Part shown: positions 28,266 to 38,947 of the stretch, piece by piece
Numbering within the stretch: position 1 is the first letter of the stretch
Layout of the letters: each line of letters opens with the position of its first letter
Source: Paulinella micropora
Lineage: Eukaryota; Cercozoa; Imbricatea; Euglyphida; Paulinellidae
Direction of reading: 5' to 3'
NCBI GenBank assembly: GCA_019918135.1
Contig: WBZZ01001088.1
Span: forward strand, 405,970 to 469,969
DNA length: 64,000 nt
Program-made: the position numbers and the translations under genes
The notes under the pieces: generated by a model
What the model was told of the DNA's origin: nothing
The model's database searches: none
Seen by the model: the letters and a program-made list of their open reading frames with translations, nothing else

Positions 28266-28668
28266 ATGCACACACAAGAAACAATACGCACACAAGAAAC
28301 AATACGCACACAAGAAACAATACGCACACAAGAAACAATACACACACAAGAAACAATACACACACACCATACACACACAATACACACACATACAACACAC
28401 ACAATACACACACAATACACACACATACAACACACACAATACACACACAATACACACACATACAACACACACAATACACACACAATACACACACATACAA
28501 CACACACAATACACACACATACAACACACACATACAATACACACATACAATACACACACACCATACACACACACACCATACACACACACCATACACACAC
28601 ACACCATACACACACACCATACACACACACACCATACACACACACCATACACACAAAAAACAATACAC
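28266..28668. repeat. CA-rich microsatellite with ACACAAGAAACAATAC units
   Basis: Starts with about five copies of a 19-base unit (CACACAAGAAACAATACG-like), then degenerates into ACACACAATAC and ACACACCATAC repeats, and ends in a short copy of the first unit. Both strands are open through the array, so the long Val-Cys-rich or Thr-His-rich frames are artefacts. Confidence 0.95.
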
Positions 28669-28710
28669 AAACAGAAATATATACAAGAAGAATATTCCTA
28701 GGATATAGTA

Positions 28711-28935
28711 CCATTGGGCAAACGCAATGTTGGCGACATTGTACACCATTGGGCAAACGCAATGTTGGCGACATTGTACACCATTGGGCAAACGCAATGT
28801 TGGCGACATTGTACACCATTGGGCAAACGCAATGTTGGCGACATTGTACACCATTGGGCAAACGCAATGTTGGCGACATTGTACACCATTGGGCAAACGC
28901 AATGTTGGCGACATTGTACACCATTGGGCAAACAC
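28711..28935. repeat. 35-bp tandem repeat, six full copies plus a partial
   Basis: The unit begins CCATTGGGCAAACGCAATGT and continues TGGCGACATTGTACA. Copies start at 28,711, 28,746, 28,781, 28,816, 28,851 and 28,886, with a partial at 28,921, and are essentially identical. There are no spacers, so it is not a CRISPR array. The CAATGTTGGCGACATTGTA core resembles a palindrome near 62,440. Confidence 0.97.
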
Positions 28936-29283
28936 AATAACCTCATGACTGCTTTTCCGTTCCCATTGGTTACGGAAGTATGTTGTCCTCCTTCAGGAAA
29001 ATGGAAATTTTGGTGGTTGTTTAGCAAGGCTTGGGCGCCAAAAATATTTTTTAGAGGGAGGGGGGCCGGTGTTTTTTTTCAGTTTCTACAAATTCTTTTT
29101 CTGACAAGCGACAGAACCAAGAAATCTCTGGTACGCACGTATTTGTTTTTTCCCCCGAGTGCAAGCTACATAAGTTACGCAGGTGTATGTACTTCACCCA
29201 TCGAAAGAACGTATACGGGTTGCGGTTTTTTTCGAGGGGGGAAGGGAGATGTGTGTACCTACCCTAAGAAATACGTGCGGTTG
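28936..29283. other. spacer between two tandem arrays
   Basis: Unique sequence with G, T and C runs. No gene seen. Confidence 0.4.
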
Positions 29284-29460
29284 GTGTGTATTCCCTCGGG
29301 GTGCGTGTGTAAACCTTTGGGGTCCGTGTGTATTCCCTCGGGGTGCGTGTGTAAACCTTTGGGGTCCGTGTGTATTCCCTCGGGGTGCGTGTGTAAACCT
29401 TTGGGGTCCGTGTGTATTCCCCTGCGGTACCTGTGTAAACCCTCGGGGTTCGTGTGTATG
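29284..29460. repeat. 42-bp tandem repeat, about four copies
   Basis: The unit starts GTGTGTATTCCCTCGGGGTG and continues CGTGTGTAAACCTTTGGGGTCC. Three copies start at 29,284, 29,326 and 29,368; a fourth from 29,410 is diverged. Each unit is two related halves of about 21 bases, so the array grew from a shorter ancestor. It lies about 110 bases before the next start codon. Confidence 0.9.
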
Positions 29461-29571
29461 AACTCGTACAGTGTGTGTGTGCACACGCAATGAAAATAAA
29501 TAGCTTTGTACGTACCTCATTTGGTGTTCCGTGTTTTTATCCCACAGGCTTTCTTCTAGCAAAAAGCGAAT

Positions 29572-32500
29572 ATGGATCCAAGCACGGGCAAGCGCTCTTA
29601 CGACCAAGCGTGTATCAAAGATACTTATGCCCGGATACAAAAGCTGATAATGATGGATCCGGTACTTTCTGATTTTTTTGTTGACCAACTTTTTTTTTAG
29701 CGGACCTTTTTCTCCTGCTTTTTATTGTTTGGTACAGAACGGAGGAGCACAAATACAAGCTATGTTGCAGACCAAGGGTACTACGAATACTAGCCAAGTA
29801 CGAATTCTCAAAGCTCGTGATTCGTTTGTTCTGAGCTTATGGAAATATCTGCTTTGTAGCAGGGCCAAAATCTGATCAACGGCAGTACTTCGAATGACAC
29901 GGTACTCTACCTTGTGCGTACAAAGTTCTTTTCTATGGTCGTCTCCTCGGCAGGGAGTCCTTCCCCCACCTTACGGCGTACCCGGGAGGTCCATACCCAT
30001 GCCTTATGGTGCGTGGGGTCTGGCAGCACTATCGCCGTACTCTTCACAACAAGCATCACCGGTCTTTCCTTTCGTGCTAAACCAACGACCAACAAAAAAA
30101 AAGAAATGACGTGCTCTGTTAGGCAGGAACAAACTTTGCCACTAGTCTTGTGCAAAACCCGAATGGTCTGGGCTCTACACTCATTCCAATGCATCCGGTA
30201 GTTACGTCAGGCCCACCTTTGTCCTCTCTCCTTCTTTTTTTTCACCCATGCTTTTTCTGCCGTAGCTAGCTCTCGTTTGTAACCTTCCTTCTCCTTTTTC
30301 CTAGTCTGACTCTGTTCTGGTTTAGGGATTCCAAGGATTCTTCCCCAATATCACCATCACCCCGGAAAATCTATCAGCAGCGCTCCAACAGGTTTTTTTT
30401 TTCTCTCTCTCTCTTCGTCTGAGCCAAAGCCGTTGTGATTTGACTGGTCCACCCTAGCAAATCTCAGTTTTCTTTTTTTTTGGGTGTTTCGGTGCGTTAG
30501 AGCCAGTTCGTGCACGGCCTCGCCAGCAGCAGCAGCAGCAATGTTCGGAAAGGAACGGTATTCACACTTGTGTACGCTACCATACGTCTTCGCATACCAG
30601 AACACCTCTCCTGTCCACCCCAAAAGAAACCAGTGTCTTGCTTTTTTCTTGCCCAGTTTGCACCGCCAGTGAAAAGTACTGCTGATCAGCCAATAGCTCC
30701 TGAACCGCAGAATTACAAGCAGGTTTGCCCCCCTAAATGTTTCTTCTAACTTCATTCTCTGCACAGGTGTATTCTCCTCTCTTTCCACTCTTGGCTGGTC
30801 TGTTTATAATTTTTTAGCCGCAAGCCCAGCCTACGCTCACCAGCCCACCATTAGGCCCGGTGCAACCAATGGTACTTTTTTTTTTGCTTCTTTTTTTTGG
30901 GGGGGAAAAGGAAGGACGGATAAAAGAAAATTCCCCTCCGTTTTGTCCCCTCTGGCAGAAAGCTCAGCCGTGCCTGCCTCTTTTTTCTGTACCTAGTTGT
31001 CTTTTTTTGGTGGCTGTTAGCAGCAAAGTCCTTCCCTACCTCTGGGGGCGTTAGGCCCCGCGCAAGCGCAGGCACAGGTTGTTGTCTTTTTTTTTCTCGT
31101 GGGCTTTCTCTTGTTAGCGACTGCCGTCCTCGATCGCACCAGCACAGAAAAAAAAGGGGCAAATGCTGTCTGTTGGTGTCCTGTCTAGTTTCTGCCAGCC
31201 GCGCAGCTGAGTAATGCGGGCCCTGAGCCGGCCCAGCCGCAACCGGCAGCCCCGTCCAGCTCGTCCTCCTTACCTCAATCTGCCTCGGAACACCAGCACG
31301 AGACTCTAGGTACAGGCCCCAACCCGCCAACCGCAGTCGAAAAAACTCTCACCCCGCAAGTTTCCTCTCCAGTGTTCAGGGAAGAACCCGTCCAAAGGCC
31401 ATTGAGCCTGGGGGGCCCGCAAGAAAACAAGGAAATTAGGGACCCGACGAAACCAGTCCGTGTAGTTCTGGCTCAGCGTGAAGCCCAAGAAATCCACCAA
31501 TTGCTCGAAGTAGTCAGCCAATCCCTGAGCAAACACTCTCATCTCTGTTTTACGCTAGAGCCGGAGCAGCTTTCGGCTGTCATAGAGGTCTGCGCGTGGA
31601 ATGCTCTTAAGGAGCTAGAACTGGATTTTGTGGCGTTACCGAAAACTACGGCGCAAACCCCGGCGGCCCGCCCGCGTGATTGGACGCAGATCCGGCAGAA
31701 CCTCCACGTTTTACGCCTGAGGGGCAAGGGCGTGACTGACCGCTTGTTAGCCACATTTTTTGCGGGCAGGTTCGAACATTTGTCGGTGCTGGAGATTCGG
31801 GGGTGCCCTAACCTCTGCGGGAGCTCGCTCGCGACCTGTCTGCGCCACACGGAAACGCTGCGCTCTCTGTCTATCACCGACTGTCAGCGCTTGCTTTCCG
31901 AGCCACTGGACTGCAAGGTGGGCGAGGTCGGTCTGCACCAGCTGGAACAGTTGCGACTGGACCTGATAGTGACCGCCCTTCAGGACCCGGCGGCTGCGCA
32001 CAGAGAATACCTTTCGTTAGTCACGCGTAGTGAGTGTCACGTCACGTTGGGCGTCGACATGTCCGGGCATGATCTGGGCAGGGGCTCGAACCTGCTGGCC
32101 ACTTACTTACCCAAGTTGACTCCCCGAGTTAAGCCCGTGCTCTGGTTGGAGGGGCTGAGCCTGCTGGGGCACAACGCCAGCGAGGAGAAAGACAAGGCTG
32201 TCCAGCTGCAGAGCTTGCTGATCTGCCTGAAAAACAGTGTTTGTTTAGAAAAACTGGCCCTGTCCTTCGGCACGTTCCCCGCCCTGCACGAAGTCCTGTT
32301 ACAGCTGCACAACCAATACACGCAAAGCCCGGAGTTCTCTACTCAGAATTTCGAACTAGACTTTTGCCAGCGGCTCCCGGTAATAGTCAACGACGGCGTG
32401 GTGGTGCGCAGTGAGTTGGCCAACCTCAACCAACAGATCCAGTGCATACAGTTTGTGGCCGACGAGATCGAACGACTGAACCTGACGCTGGCCAGAATGA

Positions 32501-32733
32501 GCGTAAACCAATCTAGCAAACCCCTGGCCTGGGTCAGGAAAATGTCCGTCCAATTTCTGTCCTCGTCCGGCAACCCCATAACGCAGAGCAGCCTGGACGA
32601 ACAGGCCGACACCCGCGTCTGGCGGCACACTTACGTCTGGGTCTTGTTGCTGATGAAGTTGTTCGGCTGGAAGGAAGAAAGAGTATTAACCTTACTGACG
32701 GAATTATTTGGCCAGGGAGGAGAAAAAAGGTAG
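29572..32733 (+). CDS. many-exon gene: Pro/Gln/Ser-rich N-terminus and LRR-like C-terminal domain
   Basis: Exons read by eye are 29572-29661, 29738-29797, 29860-29901, 29954-30061, 30123-30197, 30326-30391, 30501-30557, 30657-30722, 30818-30871, then one or two unresolved small exons in 30,959-31,084, and the last exon 31189-32733. Every listed exon is open, is a multiple of three, and is flanked by GT and AG in phase 0, which is strong evidence for a real gene. The first exons encode MDPSTGKRSYDQ and then a Gln/Pro/Ser-rich linker with PPYGVPGRSIPMPYG and PENLSAALQQ. The last exon encodes about 514 residues with LRR-like repeats (LHVLRLRGKGVT, LSVLEIRGCPNLCG, LRSLSITDCQRL), then a helical part. 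The introns (52-140 nt) are T-rich. No signal peptide. Function unknown; protein binding through the LRR part is likely. Confidence 0.7.
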
Positions 32734-33070
32734 CGTACCCGCTTCTAGGCTTCGGATTTTTTTCTTTTGCCAGAGAGGCAGCTTCCGCTACTTTTTGAAA
32801 ATTCACGAGTAATGGGCTAGCTGGTTTTTTTTTTGTTTCTAATTAAAACACGATAGACACTTTATTGTTTTGGGGGCCGCCGCCAAAAAAAAAAGAGGTT
32901 GAAAAGTTTCCGGAACTAGCCAGGAGAAAAAAAGGAGGGCCTGGCTTTCTAAAGTAGCCCGCACAAACCAACTAAATACAAAAAAAAACCAAAGGTTTTC
33001 TTTGTCCGTTGACGTGCTTTAAAAGTCTGGGAGGAGACAGAAGTGCGAGCTCAGCTTTTTTTTATGACTA
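32734..33070. other. convergent spacer
   Basis: 3' flanks of two converging genes, with A and T runs. No gene seen. Confidence 0.5.
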
Positions 33071-34840
33071 CTACAATGACTGGCACATCTCCGTGAGCCA
33101 CCCCTGTGCCGTAGGGCTCAGCAGGTGGTACGGCTTTTGGAGCATGAGTTCAACCAGTGCTACCCAGTGTTCTGGTCGTGAGAGAGTCAAAAAGGTGGCG
33201 CGGTTCGTTGTCTCGTCGGGAGGAAGGTTAGTGAAGGATTCAACGGTCAGTTTGTACCTTATGGTCGTTCGCTGCGCAGGCGCTGGTTGCTTCAGAGCCT
33301 TCGGACTGGCGTTGTGTTCCTTGTGCAGGCTGAGCCACGGATCGTTTTTGGCCTGGGGTTCCGACACCGTGTGAACTTCCACGTCGTCATCAGCAAAGTA
33401 GACAACTTTTAGCGTTGTGCCATCAGAGTTCAGGCTTTTGTTGTTTTTTCCTTTACCTCGCCGGGTTTTATCAGAGTAATTTATTCTAGGGAGATTACGA
33501 AGGTGAAGGCTTCTGTAATCTTTGCCCTTAACTGATTCGTTCGGCAAGTCTTCTGGATCTGGTCTGGAATGAAGGCGGCTTGTGTCATCTTTGTTTTCAA
33601 CAGGTTCGGAGTCTTGGCTGATTTCTGCCCTCTGCCAATATCTGTTGACCGCTGTCGCTGCAACCCCTATCAATGTCGTGATAACTGCCCCGCCTGCATA
33701 CCAGTACATCCCTGATTCTTCTTCTGGTTCGGCCTCGTGGGAGACGGGTGTAGTGCTCGGGCTGGCACTCTGGCTCTGGGACGCCGAGATGCTCTGGCTG
33801 GCGCTCCGGCTGGCACTCTGGCTTTGGGACGCAGAGTCGCTCCGGCTGGCACTCTGGCTCTGGGACGCCGAGATGCTCTGGCTGGCGCTCCGGCTCTGGG
33901 ACGCAGAGTCGCTCCGGCTGGCGCTTCGGCTGGCACTCTGACTCTGGGACGCAGAGTCGCTCCGGCTGGCACTCTGGCTCTGGGACGCCGAGTCGCTCCG
34001 GCTGGCACTCTGGCTCTGGGACGCCGAGTCGCTCCGGCTGGCACTCTGGCTCTGGGACGCCGAGTCGCTCCGGCTGGCGCTCCGGCTGGCACTCTGGCTC
34101 TGGGACGCCGAGATGTTCTGGCTGGCGCTCTGGCTGGCACTCTGGCTCTGGGACGCCGAGATGTTCTGGCTGGCACTCTGGCTCTGGGACGCCGAGATGT
34201 TCTGGCTGGCGCTCTGGCTTGCACTCTGGCCCCGGCTCTGGGACGCCGAGATGTTCTGGCGGGCACTCTGGCTCTGGGACGCCGAGATATTCTGGCGGGC
34301 ACTCTGGCTCTGGGACGCCGAGAGGTTCTGGCTGGCGCTCCGGCTCTGCATTTCTTGCTCGGCCAAGGCCCTCGCTTGCTCTAAACAAAGGTTATACATT
34401 TTCCAATCTTCTGTGCTGGTGTAAGCCCTATGCAAACCCTTCTGGATCTCTTGCATATAAGCATTACAGTCTTCCACCGTCGGGCATTGTGTAAAAGGTG
34501 GCAGAACTGCTGGCATCAGAGGCCATCCCGCCGGCACATGCGTCCGGTTCACTTCCACCGATGGATCCTGTGGTGTATCGTCGCCGTCGTGTCTGTAGAA
34601 GGCAAAACCACTGGTTTTGGCCCAGGCCACTCCGCCAAGAACTATTAGTGTAATTAAACCGCAGCCTAATTTTTCCCAACTTATCTGCCAGGCCTTAGCG
34701 TTGTTTAGGTGCTTGTACATGATTAGAGTTTGTAGGCTTCTTGCGCGCTGCAGGAATTTCTCAAAGTGTTCCACGTCCTGCTTGGCATGTTTAGCAAATT
34801 TCAGGAGGTCTTCGTAGATCGTCAAAGTACTGTCGTCCAT
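33071..34840 (-). CDS. two-pass membrane protein with Ser/Gln/Ala-rich repeat linker
   Basis: 589 residues from the ATG that starts MDDSTLTIYEDLLK; the frame upstream is hydrophobic and Lys-rich and less likely. Residues 1-50 are a charged helix. A membrane helix lies near 55-76 (CGLITLIVLGGVAW). Residues 80-155 are a small domain with two Cys. A linker of about 200 residues is made of SASQSQSASQNI, SASRSD and related units. A second membrane helix is near 383-402, then a basic cytoplasmic or lumenal tail of about 185 residues. No signal peptide of the cleaved type is seen. The repeated linker would be flexible and perhaps glycosylated or phosphorylated. If both helices span, the termini are on the same side and the linker is exposed on the other. 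Family unknown. Confidence 0.75.
   Translation of the reverse strand: MDDSTLTIYEDLLKFAKHAKQDVEHFEKFLQRARSLQTLIMYKHLNNAKAWQISWEKLGCGLITLIVLGGVAWAKTSGFAFYRHDGDDTPQDPSVEVNRTHVPAGWPLMPAVLPPFTQCPTVEDCNAYMQEIQKGLHRAYTSTEDWKMYNLCLEQARALAEQEMQSRSASQNLSASQSQSARQNISASQSQSARQNISASQSRGQSASQSASQNISASQSQSASQNISASQSQSASQSASQNISASQSQSASRSASRSDSASQSQSASRSDSASQSQSASRSDSASQSQSASRSDSASQSQSASRSASRSDSASQSRSASQSISASQSQSASRSDSASQSQSASRSASQSISASQSQSASPSTTPVSHEAEPEEESGMYWYAGGAVITTLIGVAATAVNRYWQRAEISQDSEPVENKDDTSRLHSRPDPEDLPNESVKGKDYRSLHLRNLPRINYSDKTRRGKGKNNKSLNSDGTTLKVVYFADDDVEVHTVSEPQAKNDPWLSLHKEHNASPKALKQPAPAQRTTIRYKLTVESFTNLPPDETTNRATFLTLSRPEHWVALVELMLQKPYHLLSPTAQGWLTEMCQSL
33757..34345 (-). repeat. coding repeat of 12-36 bp (SASQSQ / SASRSD units)
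   Basis: A CTCTGGCTCTGGGACGCCGA-type unit recurs throughout with small changes that switch SQNI, SRSD and SQSI. Long frames on the plus strand through this stretch are by-products of the repeat. Confidence 0.9.
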
Positions 34841-35805
34841 TTCCGCCAAGAGAATGCAGAAAAAAAAATCTGGAACCAAACGAAACTTTACAAAAAAAGA
34901 AAAAAACACGCGCTGTCCAAGCAAAAGGACACCTTTTTCTTATTAATTACCTGTCCGTGATCTTTTTTTTTTCTTGTCTTAGCTGTGCTAAATTAAGTAG
35001 AGACAACGATCAAGAAAGAGGGGGGAAGGGAAAGGGGGGGGAGAAAAGGAACAGGGAAGATGAAACAAGGACGAAATCAAAAAAAAAATAAATAGTGCCA
35101 CGAATGCTTCGTAACTGTTTCTCCCTCCCTTCTCATTGCCTTCGTCTCCAAAAAGACTTTGCTCCGTCCTCCTCGCTCACTCTCTCTGCCGCCATCCTTC
35201 TATCCTTTTTTTGGGGGGTTCTGGACCAGGCCCGCTATTTCTTTCTCATTTTCCCTGCTCTATTAACGCACCGAAAATCTCGGTACACCCAAAGCACGAG
35301 GAGCCAAAAAAAACGAAGACAAAGACGAAAAAAAAAACAGAAGGACACCAGAAGGAGAGACAAAGGGGGAGGGAAAAGGAAAAGGGGGCAGTGTTTTTTT
35401 TGCAGTGCCAGCCAATGGGGGAGGGGGGGGGCCTGCCAAAAAATGAAGTTGTACGTACTCAGATAATTTCCCTTCCCCTTCTCGTTTTTTTTGGGTCCGC
35501 ACGAACTCTTACCACAGACGGAAAAAAAGGGTGGACAGTCGCGGCCCCCCCCCCCCTTTTTTTGGCCTTACCGTTACTTACTTTCTCGCCCCCCCCCGAC
35601 CTTACTATTTTTTTTGGACTGTCCGCGCCCACACTCTTGTGCAGCTATCCGTGCTTTTGTCTATCCTTGTCTGGTTTGGTTTCTTGTACTACACGACACT
35701 GTCTCGTCGTGTTCCTGCCGCCTTCTTTTTCTTTTTCTTCCTGGCTACCGTCTTTGTTTGTGTTTGGTAGCAAAGGGGCAGAGGGTGAGCCCTTTCTTTG
35801 GCACG
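34841..35805. other. divergent spacer, homopolymer-rich
   Basis: About 965 bp between divergent genes, with runs of C, T, A and G up to 10 and GA/CT-rich patches. Open frames here are low complexity. No supported gene. Confidence 0.5.
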
Positions 35806-38720
35806 ATGCCGCCCCCACCGCGGCGGCTCTGGCTGCTGTTCTCGCTTAGCCAGCCGGACCAGTGGTTTGTCACAGACTTTGCGTCGCGACTGGCGCTGCT
35901 CCGGGAGGAAATGCAGTCCCGGCGGCTCCAGGAGGTCGGCACGCGCGGTTTCAGTGTGGACAGCGTCCCACACAAGTTGTTCGGGCACGACGTGGTTGAG
36001 ATCCTGGTCTTCGCGCCCGCTCCTGTCCCCACGAGCTGCCTGACTACAACCATAGCCGACGGGCACGCGGGCAGCGAAGGAACAGCCCGCGCACTACAGA
36101 CAGCCCTAAGCGCAGGCCAGTCAGCAGAAGAACGACTGCGGCTGGCCAGCGCGCTACTAGAGTGCGGTGTCTTCCAGACTAGCAGCGGGCTCGGCAGCGG
36201 GCTCGGCAACCTCCCGTGCAGCTCGCGACCGTGCTGCTGCTGTGGCTGCTCGCCCGCCCGTGCGCTTTTGACCCTTGCACCGGCCTGCTCCCGTCCTGTG
36301 AATGGGTGCAACTAGCGCTGGCCGCCTGCGCGGCCCTGGCGCCATCGACACCGCCGACAATTGTCACTACTAACGACGTCAAGGACAGCGTGTTGCACCG
36401 CCTGGCACAGTTCCGGCTGCAGGTTTCGCGCGCGCCCGCGACGCCCGCCTGGGCGGTGTTGTGGCTGCTGTGGCACGCCAACCAGCTGGTAGCGCCGCCC
36501 GCGGCCTGGCCGCTCGTCAGCCCCGTGCCCGCGGGCTGGGAGCTGTGCCAAAAACTATCGGCCGCGGCGGGGCTGCCGTGGGCTGAGGCGGCCAGGCCCT
36601 CAGCGCTTGATACCGTGCTGGGCTGGCTCCGGCAGCCGGTACTCGCGGCTCCGCCCGTCGACATGTATCGACCGCCGGCCGTGGTGCGCGGCGCATTGTC
36701 CCCGAGCTGCGGCTGGTGCGACGGCGCGGCGCGCCCCTGGTTAGGGGAGATCCCGCGTAAATGGAAGCCCGCCGCGGCTGGCTGCCGGGGGCGGCAACCT
36801 ACCGTTGGCAAGGACAACTTCGCGGCCGATGCACGCTGGTTCGCCCGGCATTTGCCCTGGTACCCGCAGGTCTCGGCCGCCACTGCTAATGAGGTAGACA
36901 CGCTGTTTGAGCTAGCACTGCTCGTGGCATGCTGTCGTGGCCAGTTGCTGCCCCTTAAAAAGCTAGCCAACCTGCCTTGGTTAGCGGCCCTCCGGGACCC
37001 TTGGCAGCAGGCCGGCTGGCTCGACGCGGACGGCCAGCTCCGGCTGGCCGTGGCGCCACCGTGCCGCTTCTGGCTGCGCCTGGCGGGCTCGTGCGAAAAG
37101 GCCAGCACCGACAACCCGCGGGTACCGGTGGTCTCGGCCAAACAAGTAGCCGCACGCATCGTCGACAAGGCCGCCTGCCGCCGCTGGTTGCACCACCTGC
37201 TCGTTCAGCGCCGGGACGAGCTGGCGCTAATAGCAGAGGAACACGACGCTGGCCTGGCCCTGCTGTGGCTGCGCACGCGCGTCGCGGGCGCGCGCCTCAG
37301 CCGGGACGGTAACAGCCTAACGTTGCGGGCGGCGTCGGAGGCAGCGAACGAGCCGGTTTCAGCGCTAGTACGGGCCCTCGGGCTCGGTGCCGGCGCGGGT
37401 CAGCTCGTAGAGGCCGGCGCGTTGTCACGGCTGCAGTGCGCCCGCAAGGACTCGGCGCCCGAAAACTCGCGCTTCCCCAGCTGGCCCCTGCCCAGGACCG
37501 TGGAGGGCTGGGGCGAGGGTGCCTTCACGTGGGGGCACTTGCTACAGTCGGAGGCAGGACAAACGTCCCTTGACTGGACGCTGTCGGGGCGCGCGGCCCA
37601 GCGCGCGTGGTGGTCCGCGTGCTGGCAACTACAGGCGATCGACGGTGTCCGCACGCTGGTACTCACACGAATGTTGCCGGACGCAGTTGGCTGGCTGGCG
37701 AACGTGCACCCGTGCTTTACGCCCGCCGGGCTGTTCGTGCCCGGGCCCGGCCCGCCGTTGCCGAAACTAGTGGTCATCGACGCGGGAGGCGTCTCTTGCT
37801 GGCAGGAACACCACGAAGGACCGACGCCCGCTGCCAGCGCGCGGGAATTAGCGACGGTCCTGCGGGCCTCGCGCCTGGTGGTCTGGTCCGGCCAAGGGCC
37901 CACCGCCGCGCTGGACCTGCTGGACCGGCTAGACTTCGGCCGGGTCGTGCTGGACGGCGAACAGCTGCCGACCCCGCCGCCGGGCGCGTGGGGCGCGCGG
38001 CGGCACGCCCTTAGGTACTCGCCGGGCCAGACGATTTGCCGGGCGCAGCCCTGGCCACAAAGCTACCAGCCCTCGCCCCTGCACTTGTGGGGCTCACTGC
38101 ACGTGTCTTACCGCCGGCTTTCGCGCCAGGGTTCACGACCGCTGCTGGTCAGGATCGCGCGCCTGCAAGCGGCGGGCCCGCCCCGCACTACCGGGGTGCT
38201 CCCGCGCGCCGTACGCGCGTTGTGGCGCGGCCGGTTCTGGCGCGGCCTGTCGACCCGCCCACACTGCGAGGACACGGCTGCGGCGCTGCGCCGGGGGTGG
38301 CTGGTGGTGCGGCAGGACCGTCTGTGGCGCACGCCCGCGCTGTACAACCTGTGCCTGCTGGAGTTAGGCCGGGCCGCGCGCGTGAATGGCGGGCTGAGGC
38401 TAGCGGCGCGCACGTGCGTGGTGCTGGTACGGGCGGCCCAGAAAGCTCTGGCAGAAGACGCACGCCCGGCGCCCATGGCCAAGCGGCGGTTGCTCGTGTG
38501 CGAGGTGGACGTCGGGGCCGGCCTGCGCTGGTGGCCGTCGGAACCCGACACGGCCCAGCTGGCGCGCTACCTGTGGCTGCATTTAGTACTAGAACCGCCG
38601 CTGCAGCCCGGCTGCCAGGAGCTGCGGCTGGCGTGGACGTTGTTGCCGCCCGCGCTGCGGGCGGCGCTGCCGGAGCCCGCGCACGGCCAAATATCCCAAC
38701 TGGAGGTCTGGCACGTCTGA
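35806..38720 (+). CDS. large Trp/Leu/Ala-rich orphan protein (probably one 53-nt intron)
   Basis: The first frame (ATG at 35,806, MPPPPRRLWLLFSLS) and the long second frame overlap in different registers. Removing a 53-nt GT-AG intron (36,169-36,221) joins them in phase 0 and gives about 953 residues. Without splicing there would be two overlapping frames of 169 and about 834 residues. The product is unusually rich in Trp, Leu, Ala and Arg. One segment, KLVVIDAGGVSCWQ...SRLVVWSGQGPTA, recalls a degenerate nucleoside-triphosphatase core, but no Walker A is present, so I do not call an enzyme. A hydrophobic stretch LATVLLLWLLARPC at the junction could be a membrane or core helix. Very GC-rich codons. 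Function unknown. Confidence 0.65.
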
Positions 38721-38947
38721 AAAGGACCAAGTTAAAAAAAAAAACACCAGAAATACGACGACCGGAGCTAGTTATTAACGCTTTGCTCTCGGCCGGAAGA
38801 AAAAATAACCTCCCTTTTTTTAATAAGCTTTTGTCCACTCCTTTGTTGTTTTTTTTTTTAGCCTACAGAGAGCCAGCCACCGAGGGGAGAAGGCACGGGC
38901 CGGAGGAACTTCAGCTTTTTTTTCTTTGCTGGCAGACTGGTAAAGCT
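38721..38947. other. convergent spacer
   Basis: Short 3' flanks with A and T runs. No gene seen. Confidence 0.4.

Noticed and set aside
28711-28935. CRISPR array
   Set aside because: Units are directly adjacent with no unique spacers, in DNA with eukaryotic introns.
28179-28940. Long Val-Cys and Thr-His frames
   Set aside because: Translation of a CA microsatellite and the 35-bp array on both strands.
33737-34384. Plus-strand Gly/Arg/Leu-rich frames
   Set aside because: Antisense reading of the Ser/Gln repeat; no start context or unique sequence.
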